DNA of 64,000 nt from Microvirga aerilata (GTDB taxonomy: Bacteria; Pseudomonadota; Alphaproteobacteria; Rhizobiales; Beijerinckiaceae). The notes beneath the pieces are model-generated. The model was not told where the DNA came from and made no database searches. It saw only the letters and a list, made by a program, of their open reading frames with translations. This document shows positions 9,119 to 17,474 of this stretch, piece after piece (positions within the stretch are counted from its first letter, which is position 1; each line of letters begins with the position of its first letter). The position numbers were made by a program, and so were the translations under genes. The stretch is taken from positions 62,001-126,000 of the forward strand of contig NZ_JAEQMY010000009.1 in the NCBI RefSeq assembly GCF_016743775.1. The letters run 5' to 3'.

Positions 9119-10926
9119 GACGACAAGCTCAGGCCAAGTCGTTCCTGGAGCGGGGAGGTTTCGGCCTTCTCGCTCTTATCGCTTTGGCCGTCCTCGCCTT
9201 CGATGTTCTGCCTGCCGTGCGGCTGGTGCTGGCAGCCTTCGCTCTGGGCGGAGCGTTCAGTCCGGACGCGGCGCTCTCCGCGCTTTCCAGCCGGTCGGCC
9301 ATGAACGCTTCGCGGGCAACCCTGGAAACGGCTTTTCTGTCGAGCCTGCTGGCCCTTCCGCTCGGCGGCGCCATGGCGCTCGTCCTTGCGGTGACGGATG
9401 TTCGCGGGCGACGCATCGCCTCGTTCCTCTTCGTCCTGTCGGTGATGATCTCGCCCCAGGTGATCGCGCTTGCCTTTCTTCATCTCGCCGGTCCCGCATC
9501 GCCGATCCTGAACAGCCTTGGCCTTGCGCCCGAAGCGGGCACCGCCAATCCCATACTCGGACGCGGCGGCATCATTCTGGTGCTGGGCCTGCATCATGCG
9601 CCCCTGGTTTACGTGGTGCTGAGCGCCGGCCTGAAGCGCATTCCCCTTGCGGTCGTCGAGGCGGCCCGCATGGACGGCGCGCAGCCGCTGCGGATCGTCA
9701 CGGACCATCTTCTGCCCCTGCTTCGCCCGCATCTCCTGGGCGCAGCCCTGCTCGCCTTCGTGGCCGGTGTCGGCAATTTCGGCATTCCGGCGCTGCTCGG
9801 CGCACCCGTGAACTACCTCACGCTCCCGGTGCTCATCTATCGGCGGCTGTCGAGCTTCGGCACGGGCGTGATCGGCGATGTGGCGGCGCTCGGCCTGCTC
9901 GTGGCCGGGATCGCCATCGCCTGCGTGGCCCTCAGCCAGTTTCTCACCCGCAAGGATGGCATTCTCCTGGAGGAGGACGCTTCCTTGAAGCCGTTCTGGC
10001 ATCTCGGGCGTGCCCGCATCATCGCCGAGGCCTTTGCGGGTCTCGTGATTGCCGTGACGCTGGTCCTGCCCGTGCTGTCGCTGCTGGCAGCAGCGCTCGT
10101 TCCGTCCTACGGCATGCCGCTCAATCTTTCCACGATCACCCTCGACAACTTCGTCGAGGTTCTGGCGCGGCAGGACGTGACGGTGCGCGCCTTCATGAAC
10201 TCGCTGGTTTATACGGGCGGCGCAGCGTTCCTGCTTGCGCTCCTGTCCGTGCCGGTCGCCTACGGATTGGTGCGCCTGATGGGACCCGCGCGAATCCTGG
10301 CAACGGCCCTCCTGGAAATCTCCTATGTGCTGCCCGGCATCGTGCTGGCCATCGCCTGCATCCTCCTGTTCCTGAAGCCGCTGCCGGTGATCGGCCTGTC
10401 GCTCTATGCCACGCCCTGGATCATCGCCTTCGCTTACGTTGCCCGTTTCCTGTCGGTGGCGCTCAAGCCCGTGCTGGCGGGAATGACGCAGATCGACATC
10501 GCCCAGGAGGAGGCGGCAGCCATGGACGGCGCCCGCCTGCCCCAGCGGCTCCTCGGCATCGTCCTGCCCTCGCTGCTCCCGGCGGCCGTGGCCGGCGGGC
10601 TGATGGCGTTCCTGCTCGCCTTCAGCGAGCTGACCGTCTCGGCCCTGCTCTGGACGGCCGGAACCGAAACCATCGGCGTGGTGCTCTACAACCTCGAAGA
10701 AGCGGGCCTTGCGAGCCAGGCATCCGCCGTTGCGGTGGTTATCGTGGCTGTGGTGACGGTTGCGATGCTCGCCCTCGATGCGCTCGGCAGATACCTGCCG
10801 GAAGGCACCCTGCCCTGGCACGGCGCGACGGATGCGGCTGCGGTTACAGCCAAGGCATCTGGTCTATTGAATGCTGACTTAGAAAGGGCCAAGCGCTTCG
10901 AGCCGGCACCAGCCCTTGGTGCTTAG
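9115..10926 (+). CDS. Double-domain ABC transporter permease (FbpB-like)
   Basis: 603-residue inner-membrane permease with two fused membrane halves (about residues 55-290 and 325-560), each with an EAA-type loop (VEAARMDGAQPLRI, and QEEAAAMDGARLPQR). This architecture is usual for iron-type FbpB permeases. Start is GTG overlapping the stop of the binding-protein gene. No ATPase gene follows; the next gene is an unrelated phosphoesterase, so the ATPase must be encoded elsewhere. Confidence 0.88.
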   Translation: MRRQAQAKSFLERGGFGLLALIALAVLAFDVLPAVRLVLAAFALGGAFSPDAALSALSSRSAMNASRATLETAFLSSLLALPLGGAMALVLAVTDVRGRRIASFLFVLSVMISPQVIALAFLHLAGPASPILNSLGLAPEAGTANPILGRGGIILVLGLHHAPLVYVVLSAGLKRIPLAVVEAARMDGAQPLRIVTDHLLPLLRPHLLGAALLAFVAGVGNFGIPALLGAPVNYLTLPVLIYRRLSSFGTGVIGDVAALGLLVAGIAIACVALSQFLTRKDGILLEEDASLKPFWHLGRARIIAEAFAGLVIAVTLVLPVLSLLAAALVPSYGMPLNLSTITLDNFVEVLARQDVTVRAFMNSLVYTGGAAFLLALLSVPVAYGLVRLMGPARILATALLEISYVLPGIVLAIACILLFLKPLPVIGLSLYATPWIIAFAYVARFLSVALKPVLAGMTQIDIAQEEAAAMDGARLPQRLLGIVLPSLLPAAVAGGLMAFLLAFSELTVSALLWTAGTETIGVVLYNLEEAGLASQASAVAVVIVAVVTVAMLALDALGRYLPEGTLPWHGATDAAAVTAKASGLLNADLERAKRFEPAPALGA

Positions 10927-11002
10927 AAGCTTTTGCAGAGCAAAGCTCTCCGGCGGCTCAATGGAAGCGACGCAACTTTATCCTTGCTGAGCCCCGGCTG
11001 CC

Positions 11003-11773
11003 ATGAACTACAATGGAGCGATGAGAATCGCCGTTATCGCTGACATCCACGGCAACCTGATCGCCCTTGAAGCCGTCCTTGCTGACATTGCCAGGGAGAA
11101 GCCCGATCTGACCGTCGATCTGGGCGACTGCGTGTCAGGACCTCTTTGGCCTCGCGAGACGATCGAGCTTCTTGCTACCCTGAAACTTCCCACGGTCAGG
11201 GGCAATCACGACAGGCAGGTTGCGACCCTTGCTCCGTCAACCATGGGTGCGTCCGACCGCTTTGCCTATGGGGAACTGGACGTCAGGCATCTGGAGCACC
11301 TGAAGGCGCTGCCGCCGAGCCTTTGGGTAGCACCGGATGTCCTAGCCTTTCACGCAACGCCCCATCGGGACGATGTTTACCTGACGGACGCCGTCGTCGA
11401 CGGACGGCTCGTTCGTGCCGGCATCGCCGACATCGAGAAGCATCTCGGCCAAACCACCGCGCGGGTGATCCTGTGCGGGCACAGCCACAGGCCCGACGCA
11501 GTTCGCCTCGGCAACGGCGCCCTGATCGTGAACCCCGGCAGCGTCGGCTGCCCGGCTTATGACGACCCGGTGCATCCGGCCCATGTCTCGGAAGCAGGAA
11601 CGCCCCATGCGCGGTATGCAATCATCGACATGCGGTCGAATGCTGCCGTGAACGTGGCGTTCAAGGCCCTGAACTATCCGCATGAGGCCGCGGCCCAACG
11701 GGCAGAGGCCAACGGCAGGCCGGAATGGGCTCATGCGCTCAGAACAGGCATGACGCTGCATTCGGTCGAGTGA
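11003..11773 (+). CDS. Metallophosphoesterase (calcineurin-like)
   Basis: Predicted phosphodiesterase of the YfcE/MJ0936 type, 256 residues. All metal-binding motifs are present: DIHGN (about residue 14), GDCVSGP, GNHDR and GHSHRPD. The alternative ATG at 11021 (MRIAVIADIHG) would remove six residues and is equally plausible. Single gene, closed by the strong terminator at 11797. Substrate unknown. Confidence 0.85.
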   Translation: MNYNGAMRIAVIADIHGNLIALEAVLADIAREKPDLTVDLGDCVSGPLWPRETIELLATLKLPTVRGNHDRQVATLAPSTMGASDRFAYGELDVRHLEHLKALPPSLWVAPDVLAFHATPHRDDVYLTDAVVDGRLVRAGIADIEKHLGQTTARVILCGHSHRPDAVRLGNGALIVNPGSVGCPAYDDPVHPAHVSEAGTPHARYAIIDMRSNAAVNVAFKALNYPHEAAAQRAEANGRPEWAHALRTGMTLHSVE

Positions 11774-11796
11774 ACTGGAAGGGTAGGCTGAATTGT

Positions 11797-11831
11797 CGAT
11801 ATGGCCGGCATCATGCCGGCCATATCGTTTT
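11797..11831. terminator. Bidirectional terminator between convergent genes
   Basis: A perfect 14-bp stem, CGATATGGCCGGCA with its complement, around a TCA loop and followed by TTTTA. It can serve the phosphoesterase on the plus strand and, read backwards, the hydrolase at 11835-12731. Confidence 0.85.
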
Positions 11832-11834
11832 AGC

Positions 11835-12731
11835 TCACGGCTGAGACCGCGCCGACAGCCAGCTCATCAACTCCGCATCGAAGAGAGCGCTCTCCTCGAG
11901 CTGCGGCGTGTGCCCGCTTTTTTCGAACACGCGAACCGTCAGGCTCTTGAACCTGCTCCTGTACGGCTCCCAGGCAGCATAAGGCGCCACGAGGTAATCG
12001 TAGCGCCCCAAAGCCAGGAAAACCGGAGCTTCTAGCCGCTCCAGACCTTGCGCGATATCGATATCGCGAAACGCCTCGCCCCAGAGATGGTCGAAGACGG
12101 GCATGTTCACATGCACGCCCTCCCATAAAGGAGCGGCATCGAACCCGTAGTCGTACCAGCTTCTCGCCCCCATCCTCACGCAGAAGGTGACGAAGCGCTT
12201 TTCCGGTGCGGCTTCGATCTCAGCTGGAAGAAGCGCGAGATCGCTTGCGAGCCTCGCCTTCCGCTCGGGGCAGACGGATTCCTGCCAGTACTGCTCCGTC
12301 GCCGCTTGATGCGCGGCACCGTGGCTCGGGCCGGTGGCGATGATCACCACATGGGACACATGCTGCGGATGACGCTTGGCATATTCCAGCGCCATGTAGC
12401 CGTGACCGGAATGGCCGATGACGATCACCTTCTCGAAGCCGAGATGCTTTCTCACGAGATCGATATCGTCGAGCACCACATCCAGGGTGTATTCCGACGG
12501 CGGAACATTCTCGGACAGATGCGCGAAGCCGCGATGGTCCGCAAAGACCAGCTTCAGCGATTGCCGTAGGGCTTGCGAAAAAACGCGCGGATAATAGACC
12601 GCGCTTCCGATCACGAGGGCAGGCGTTCCAGCGCCCTCGACGGAATAGGCCAGCTCGAAGAGCCCGGACCGGATCGTCCCACGCTCGATGGCGTCTTCTG
12701 ATGCTTCAGACATTGTGGTTCTTTCATCCAT
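11835..12731 (-). CDS. Alpha/beta hydrolase
   Basis: 298-residue hydrolase with a complete triad: nucleophile Ser in VIGHSGHGYMAL, Asp in LGRYDYLVAP and His in KSGHTPQLEE. Similar to proline-iminopeptidase and epoxide-hydrolase-like families, but the substrate is not evident. The start could be the ATG at 12713 (MSEASEDA). A CCGAAAC-AATG-GTTTCGG inverted repeat lies at 12746-12763, just upstream of the start, and may be an operator. Confidence 0.83.
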   Translation of the reverse strand: MDERTTMSEASEDAIERGTIRSGLFELAYSVEGAGTPALVIGSAVYYPRVFSQALRQSLKLVFADHRGFAHLSENVPPSEYTLDVVLDDIDLVRKHLGFEKVIVIGHSGHGYMALEYAKRHPQHVSHVVIIATGPSHGAAHQAATEQYWQESVCPERKARLASDLALLPAEIEAAPEKRFVTFCVRMGARSWYDYGFDAAPLWEGVHVNMPVFDHLWGEAFRDIDIAQGLERLEAPVFLALGRYDYLVAPYAAWEPYRSRFKSLTVRVFEKSGHTPQLEESALFDAELMSWLSARSQP

Positions 12732-13054
12732 AGGTCGTCATCCTGCCGAAACAATGGTTTCGGCGTGAAAGGCATGGCAAAACGGCCCGCATGGCAGGCT
12801 CATTGCCACGGATTTTCAGGCGGGATAGCGTCGCTAACGGATGAGGCGCACGGGTGAAGTCCTTCGGCTGCGAAGCCCTTGTTGTGCTCCAAGCCAGCGC
12901 ACTTGTGAAGCCCCGGCCCCTCATCAAATCTGAAGAGCTCCCGCACGGTTCTGGCGGGCTGCGGCAGGGCTGGCATTGCGGGAAGGTGCGGCTTGTCCCC
13001 AGGGCCGGAACATTCCCCTATGCCGATCCCGCTTCAACGCTTTAGCATCATCTC
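12732..13054. other. Divergent intergenic region
   Basis: 323 bases between the hydrolase and a LysR gene that point away from each other. It contains the 7-bp inverted repeat at 12746-12763 with an AATG loop. I see no small gene or RNA here. Divergent LysR arrangements often mean the regulator controls its neighbour, but no classical T-N11-A motif stands out. Confidence 0.4.
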
Positions 13055-13951
13055 ATGGCTTCTTCGTCTCTCGACCCCTTCCGCCTCGCCTTCACGGAAC
13101 CCTCCTGGGACGATCTGCGGATCTTCCTGGCCGTGGTGGCTCATGGATCGATGAACAGCGCCGCCAAGGCGCTCGGCCAGAGCCAGCCGACGATCGCGCG
13201 GCGCATCAAGGTGCTGGAGGAGACCGTCGGGCTCTCCCTGTTCCAGCGCGGCCCCAACAACCTCGAGCTGACCGAGGCCGGGCAGGCCATCCTCGAGGCC
13301 GCAGTTCCCATGGGGGATGCAGCCGCCATCGTGTCGCGCACGGCGGCGGCCTACCGCCCCGATCCCGATGCCCCCGTGCGGATCACGGCAACCGCCTCCG
13401 TCACCATGTTCCTGTCGCTACACTCGGCGGAGCTGCACCAGGCGGCCTCCCCCGTGGAGATCGCCTATATTCCAACCCGGCGCAGGCTCGATCTGGCGTC
13501 CGGCGAGGCCGATATCGGCCTGCGCATGCGCACCCTGCCGGAGGGCACGGACGACCTGGTCGCGAGAAAAATCGGGCAGATCGCCTTTGCCATCTATGCG
13601 CGCACGGACAATCCCACCGCCGTCATCGCGCCGCCGGAGGACCCGACCCTGTCCCGGCAGGCGGCCTATGTGGCCGAATTTGCGCAAGGCCGCACCATCG
13701 CGGCCCGCATCGGCGACATGCCGATCCGCTACCAGGCCGCGAAGGCAGGACTTGGCGCGGCCTTCCTGCCCTGCTGGCTCGGCGATTCGGACCCGGATCT
13801 GGTTCAAGTGGTGAAACCCGAAGGCGACCTGATCGAGGACGTCTTCCTCGTCATGCACCGCCGCAGCCGCACCCGCCCGAACGTGACGCGGGTGGCGAAT
13901 GCGCTGGCCAACCTGTTCAAGCGCAATCAGAAGGCGCTGGTGGGGGTCTGA
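13055..13951 (+). CDS. LysR-family transcriptional regulator
   Basis: 298 residues. N-terminal winged helix-turn-helix (DDLRIFLAVVAHGSMNSAAKALGQSQ, split here as residues 15-40) followed by ARRIKVLEETVG and a substrate-binding domain. The divergent alpha/beta hydrolase gene is the obvious candidate target, by the usual LysR layout. The effector cannot be told from sequence. Confidence 0.88.
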   Translation: MASSSLDPFRLAFTEPSWDDLRIFLAVVAHGSMNSAAKALGQSQPTIARRIKVLEETVGLSLFQRGPNNLELTEAGQAILEAAVPMGDAAAIVSRTAAAYRPDPDAPVRITATASVTMFLSLHSAELHQAASPVEIAYIPTRRRLDLASGEADIGLRMRTLPEGTDDLVARKIGQIAFAIYARTDNPTAVIAPPEDPTLSRQAAYVAEFAQGRTIAARIGDMPIRYQAAKAGLGAAFLPCWLGDSDPDLVQVVKPEGDLIEDVFLVMHRRSRTRPNVTRVANALANLFKRNQKALVGV

Positions 13952-14116
13952 GCGTTGTTCCTGGCTATTTAGGCTTTCCAAATGGGGGCAGAACAGGAGC
14001 GTCGGTATCGTTCCTCCCTCACCTGCCTGGCAACTCAAGGAAACGGAGCGTCTTGCCCCAGCATCACTTTAGCAAAGGCCATCCTACGCCCGGTGGCGGT
14101 TATGCTCGGATGCTGC

Positions 14117-14959
14117 CTACGGCTTGGGCGTGCCATCCATCAGCTTTCCCACCGCCGCCCTGATCTCATCGGTGATTCCTACCGCATAGGCAAAGCACCG
14201 CCTTGGATCGAAGCTGCAGCTCCCGGTCTTTCTGCCGCTGTAGGACGATACGACCCCAGCCACCTCAGGCCCGGATGAGCCTTCGACCAGGACGGCGCTT
14301 CCAGAAGCTCCGATGCTGGTTGAGCAGTCGAGTTTGTATCCGGCAGGTTCGATCCGATCGATGGTGACCCCGGCCCGGACCTTGCATGTTTGATAGACGC
14401 GCATGAACTGCGACACGTATTTGAAACCCTCCTGGTGCATGGTAACGAGGGTTACAGGCGTGTTAGGCCGAACTGCTTGCGAGGCTAAGGGATAAGGCTT
14501 CACGCCTGGAACCGGGCTCTCCAGTTTGAGCACGACCCAATCGAACCGGTCCACAAACGAGCGCTGCTTCGCCGCGTTGAAGATCGCGCTTTTGACGATG
14601 ACCGGATACCAGTTCGAACGCTCCCCATCGGATACCTCAAGCGAGCATCGGTTTGGTTTGGATGCGGCGCTGTAGTCCTTCTGGGCAGGCTCGGCCATGA
14701 ACACATGACGCACGGTCAGTACGATATCGCCCCTCTCGACGAGCGCCGCGCTGCCGGAGGTGAAGTTGCACATGATGCGCTGGCTCGCAGCATAGGGCTG
14801 GGCGGTGAGATCGTTGCCGATCCCCTTCTCCCGGTAATGGTCCAGGAGAACCTGCCGATTGTCTTTCCCGATCACCCCAGCTTGAGCCAGCGGGGAAAGC
14901 TGAGCGCACCAAATGACCGCAAGGCTCAAAGTCAGCGCGTATTGTCCTAATCGGGTCAT
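14117..14959 (-). CDS. Secreted trypsin-like serine protease
   Basis: 280-residue exported protein, signal peptide ending about residue 27 (LSPLAQA). The chymotrypsin-fold triad is visible: His in VLTVRHVF (about residue 85), Asp in DRFDWVVLKL and Ser in IGASGSAVLVEG. Cysteine pairs suggest disulfides. The ATG at 14959 has a GGGGCAGC site directly upstream; the frame is open to 15064. It may process envelope proteins or be an uncharacterised V8-like protein. Shares its direction with mutY (15012-16151), but 52 bases separate them. Confidence 0.75.
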   Translation of the reverse strand: MTRLGQYALTLSLAVIWCAQLSPLAQAGVIGKDNRQVLLDHYREKGIGNDLTAQPYAASQRIMCNFTSGSAALVERGDIVLTVRHVFMAEPAQKDYSAASKPNRCSLEVSDGERSNWYPVIVKSAIFNAAKQRSFVDRFDWVVLKLESPVPGVKPYPLASQAVRPNTPVTLVTMHQEGFKYVSQFMRVYQTCKVRAGVTIDRIEPAGYKLDCSTSIGASGSAVLVEGSSGPEVAGVVSSYSGRKTGSCSFDPRRCFAYAVGITDEIRAAVGKLMDGTPKP

Positions 14960-15011
14960 GTGCTGCCCCCTTACCGTCGACAGGATCAACATGATGTGAC
15001 GATATAATGAG

Positions 15012-16151
15012 CTACGATCCCGATTCGTTGCCGGCTGGGTTGGCTTTTTTTCCTGTTCCGGCAATCAGGGCCTTCCCGCCCGGCAGCTCGCCCAGCGCAT
15101 GCGCCAGTACCTTCTTCATGGCGCCGGGCAGCGCCTCCTCATGCAGCTGCAGCCGGGGCGTCCAGCGCATCTCGTCAGGCGCCGGCGTTCCCTTGGCGAC
15201 CTTGGCGAAGAGCACCGTCAGCTCCAGAGGAAAGTGGGTGAAGACGTGCCGGACGGTGCCCGGCAGGCGCTGCCAGCGGGCCTCGATGGGGGCGTCGAGC
15301 ACGGCGCGGGAGGGCTGGTAATCCGGCTCCCAGGCGCTTGTTGGCGGTTCGACCATGCCGCCGAGCAGTCCCGTGGGCGGGCGGGTGCGGAGCAGGATCG
15401 TGTCGTCGGCGCGAAGCACCACGAAGGCTGCCCCCTTTCGCAGCTGCCCGGCCTCCTTCTTCTGCTTCTTCGGAAAGGTTTCCTGCAGGCCCTCGGAGCG
15501 GGCGCGGCACGGCCTCATCCATGGGCACAGCGCACAGGCGGGCCGCTTGGGCGTGCAGATGGTGGCGCCGAGATCCATGACCGCCTGGGCGAAATCGCCC
15601 GGCCGATCCTCGGGCACGAGCTCCTCGGTCAGGCTCCGAATCAGGGGCTTTGCCTTGGGCAGGGGTTCCTCGACCATGAAGACCCGGGACATGACCCGCT
15701 CCACGTTGCCGTCCACCGCCGCCGCCTTCTCGTTGAAGGCGATGGCCGCGACGGCAGCTGCCGTATAGGCGCCGATGCCGGGAAGCTTGAGGAGTTCGGC
15801 CTCTGTCGAGGGAAAGCGCCCGCCGTGTTTTTCCACAACCGTCTTGGCGCAGGCATGGAGGTTGCGGGCGCGGGAATAGTAGCCGAGCCCGGCCCAGGCA
15901 TGCATCACAGCCTCGGATGGGGCCTCGGCGAGCGCCTCGACCGTGGCGAACCGCTCCAGGAAGTTCAGGAAGTAAGGCTTGACCGCCGCCACCGTGGTCT
16001 GCTGCAGCATGATCTCGGACAGCCAGACGCGGTAAGGGTTTGCGGTCTCGCCCGGCTTGGCGCGCCACGGCAGGTCGCGCCGGTGACGGTCGTACCAGAC
16101 GAGGAGATCCTGCGGGTCGGGCTTGGTCGCGCTCAAAGCGGGCGTTAACAT
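15012..16151 (-). CDS. mutY: A/G-specific adenine glycosylase
   Basis: Removes adenine mispaired with 8-oxoguanine. 379 residues: WLSEIMLQQTTV near residue 45, the helix-hairpin-helix LPGIGAYTAAAVAAIAF with the catalytic Asp in VDGNVERV, then the Fe-S ligands in C-x6-C-x2-C-x5-C (ICTPKRPACALCPWMRPC). The C-terminal NUDIX-like domain (about 235-360) recognises 8-oxoG. The start at 16151 (MLTPALS) is abutted by the divergent DUF721 frame. The mutY, DUF721, dsbA, smc order is common in Rhizobiales. Confidence 0.95.
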   Translation of the reverse strand: MLTPALSATKPDPQDLLVWYDRHRRDLPWRAKPGETANPYRVWLSEIMLQQTTVAAVKPYFLNFLERFATVEALAEAPSEAVMHAWAGLGYYSRARNLHACAKTVVEKHGGRFPSTEAELLKLPGIGAYTAAAVAAIAFNEKAAAVDGNVERVMSRVFMVEEPLPKAKPLIRSLTEELVPEDRPGDFAQAVMDLGATICTPKRPACALCPWMRPCRARSEGLQETFPKKQKKEAGQLRKGAAFVVLRADDTILLRTRPPTGLLGGMVEPPTSAWEPDYQPSRAVLDAPIEARWQRLPGTVRHVFTHFPLELTVLFAKVAKGTPAPDEMRWTPRLQLHEEALPGAMKKVLAHALGELPGGKALIAGTGKKANPAGNESGS

Positions 16152-16208
16152 GTGACGTGGAATAACGGTCTTGGATCCATATTCCAACGCGGCTTTTGGA
16201 CATTCAAC

Positions 16209-16718
16209 ATGAGACGACCGAGGCCTTTGGCCCGCCCCCTTGCCGAATTTCTCGATGTCTGCTTGTCCCCCAGCCTGGCAGCGCAGGGCTTCGCCACCTC
16301 CGACATCATCATGGCCTGGCCCGAGATCGTGGGCGAGCGGCTGTCCGCCTTCACCCAGCCGCTCAAGATCGAATGGAAGCGCAAGAGCCCCCATGCGGAT
16401 CCGGAATCGCGGCCCGATCCGGCAACCCTCGTGGTCCGGGTGGAGAGCGCCTTTGCGTTGGAGCTCCAGCACCTTGCCCCCACGGTCATCGACCGGGTGA
16501 ACACCTATTACGGCTGGCGCTGCATCGGAAAGCTCGTGCTGAAACAAGGGCCTGTGCGGCGGGTTGAGAAGAAGCGCCCGGCCGCTCCCATCCTGTCGCC
16601 TCAGGACCGGGAGAAGGTCGACAGGGCCGTGCAGCCCATTGAGGAGGAATCCCTGCGGGCGGCTCTCGACCGGCTGGGCCAGGCGATCGTCAGCTCCGGT
16701 TCACGCACGAAAGCGTGA
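16209..16718 (+). CDS. DUF721 (DciA-like) protein
   Basis: 169-residue protein of the DUF721 group. Members (DciA) load the replicative helicase in bacteria lacking DnaC-type loaders. The N-terminal KH-like region contains PRPLARPLAEF, then IIMAWPEIVGERLSAFTQP, the family hallmark. The tail is basic. The ATG at 16209 (MRRPRPL) is preferred; the frame also allows an ATG at 16152, one base beyond the mutY start. Helicase loading is known for the family, not shown here. Confidence 0.8.
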   Translation: MRRPRPLARPLAEFLDVCLSPSLAAQGFATSDIIMAWPEIVGERLSAFTQPLKIEWKRKSPHADPESRPDPATLVVRVESAFALELQHLAPTVIDRVNTYYGWRCIGKLVLKQGPVRRVEKKRPAAPILSPQDREKVDRAVQPIEEESLRAALDRLGQAIVSSGSRTKA

Positions 16719-16790
16719 GATATCCGGCGCTTGCCTCTTAGGGCAAGGCATTCTACCGCAGAACGAAATCCTTTCAGGAGTTCCCTTACG

Positions 16791-17429
16791 ATGATCACCC
16801 GGCGTCAGACGCTTCAGCTTCTCGGAACCGCAGCCGTTGCGGCCTATTTCGCCACCAGCCTGCCGGCACTCGCCCAGAACGTGTCCGCTCAGGACCTTGC
16901 CGTCCAGGGCCCCCTCGGCGACGTGGCCATGGGCCCGGACGACGCCAAGGTGACCATCATCGAGTACGCCTCGCTCACCTGCTCCCACTGCGCCAATTTC
17001 CACAAGACCACCTGGCCGGAGCTGAAGAAGCGCTACATCGACACCGGCAAGGTGCGCTTCGTCCTGCGCGAGTTCCCCCTCGACCCGCTGGCCACCGCCG
17101 GCTTCATGCTCGCCCGCTGCGACACCAAGGATAAGTACTACCCGATCACGGACCTGCTCTTCGAGCAGCAGCGGAACTGGGCTTTTACCGACAAGCCCCT
17201 CGACGCCCTGCGCGGTCTCATGCGCCAGGCCGGTTTTTCACAGGAAAAATTTGACGCTTGCCTCAAGGACCAGAAACTATATGACGCAGTCAATGCGGTG
17301 AAGAACCGGGGTATGGAGCAGTTCCGTGTGGACTCCACGCCGACCTTCTTCATCAATGGTCAGCGTCATCCTGGAAGCCTGTCGATCGATGAGATTGAAA
17401 AGGTCATCAAGCCGATCCTGGGAGAGTAA
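16791..17429 (+). CDS. DsbA-family thiol-disulfide oxidoreductase
   Basis: 212-residue periplasmic thioredoxin-fold protein. The signal peptide starts MITRRQTLQLLG (twin-arginine-like RR) and ends about residue 28. Active site CSHC (about residue 63) in EYASLTCSHCANFHK, and the cis-Pro region VDSTPTFFINGQ. It oxidises or isomerises disulfides in exported proteins. Start chosen at 16791 with CAGGAG upstream. It sits 45 bases before smc, the conserved rhizobial order. Confidence 0.88.
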   Translation: MITRRQTLQLLGTAAVAAYFATSLPALAQNVSAQDLAVQGPLGDVAMGPDDAKVTIIEYASLTCSHCANFHKTTWPELKKRYIDTGKVRFVLREFPLDPLATAGFMLARCDTKDKYYPITDLLFEQQRNWAFTDKPLDALRGLMRQAGFSQEKFDACLKDQKLYDAVNAVKNRGMEQFRVDSTPTFFINGQRHPGSLSIDEIEKVIKPILGE

Positions 17430-17474
17430 GCTCCTTCACCTTGCCCCCATGGGGCGGGACGGGAAGGCGCGTCC

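Noticed and set aside
9013..10821. 602-residue minus-strand open frame opposite the ABC permease
   Set aside because: Gln/His/Arg-rich low-complexity translation typical of the antisense of G+C-rich genes; the plus strand is a clear permease.
12976..14163. 395-residue plus-strand frame across the LysR gene
   Set aside because: Out-of-frame reading of the LysR gene, which has a normal HTH in its own frame.
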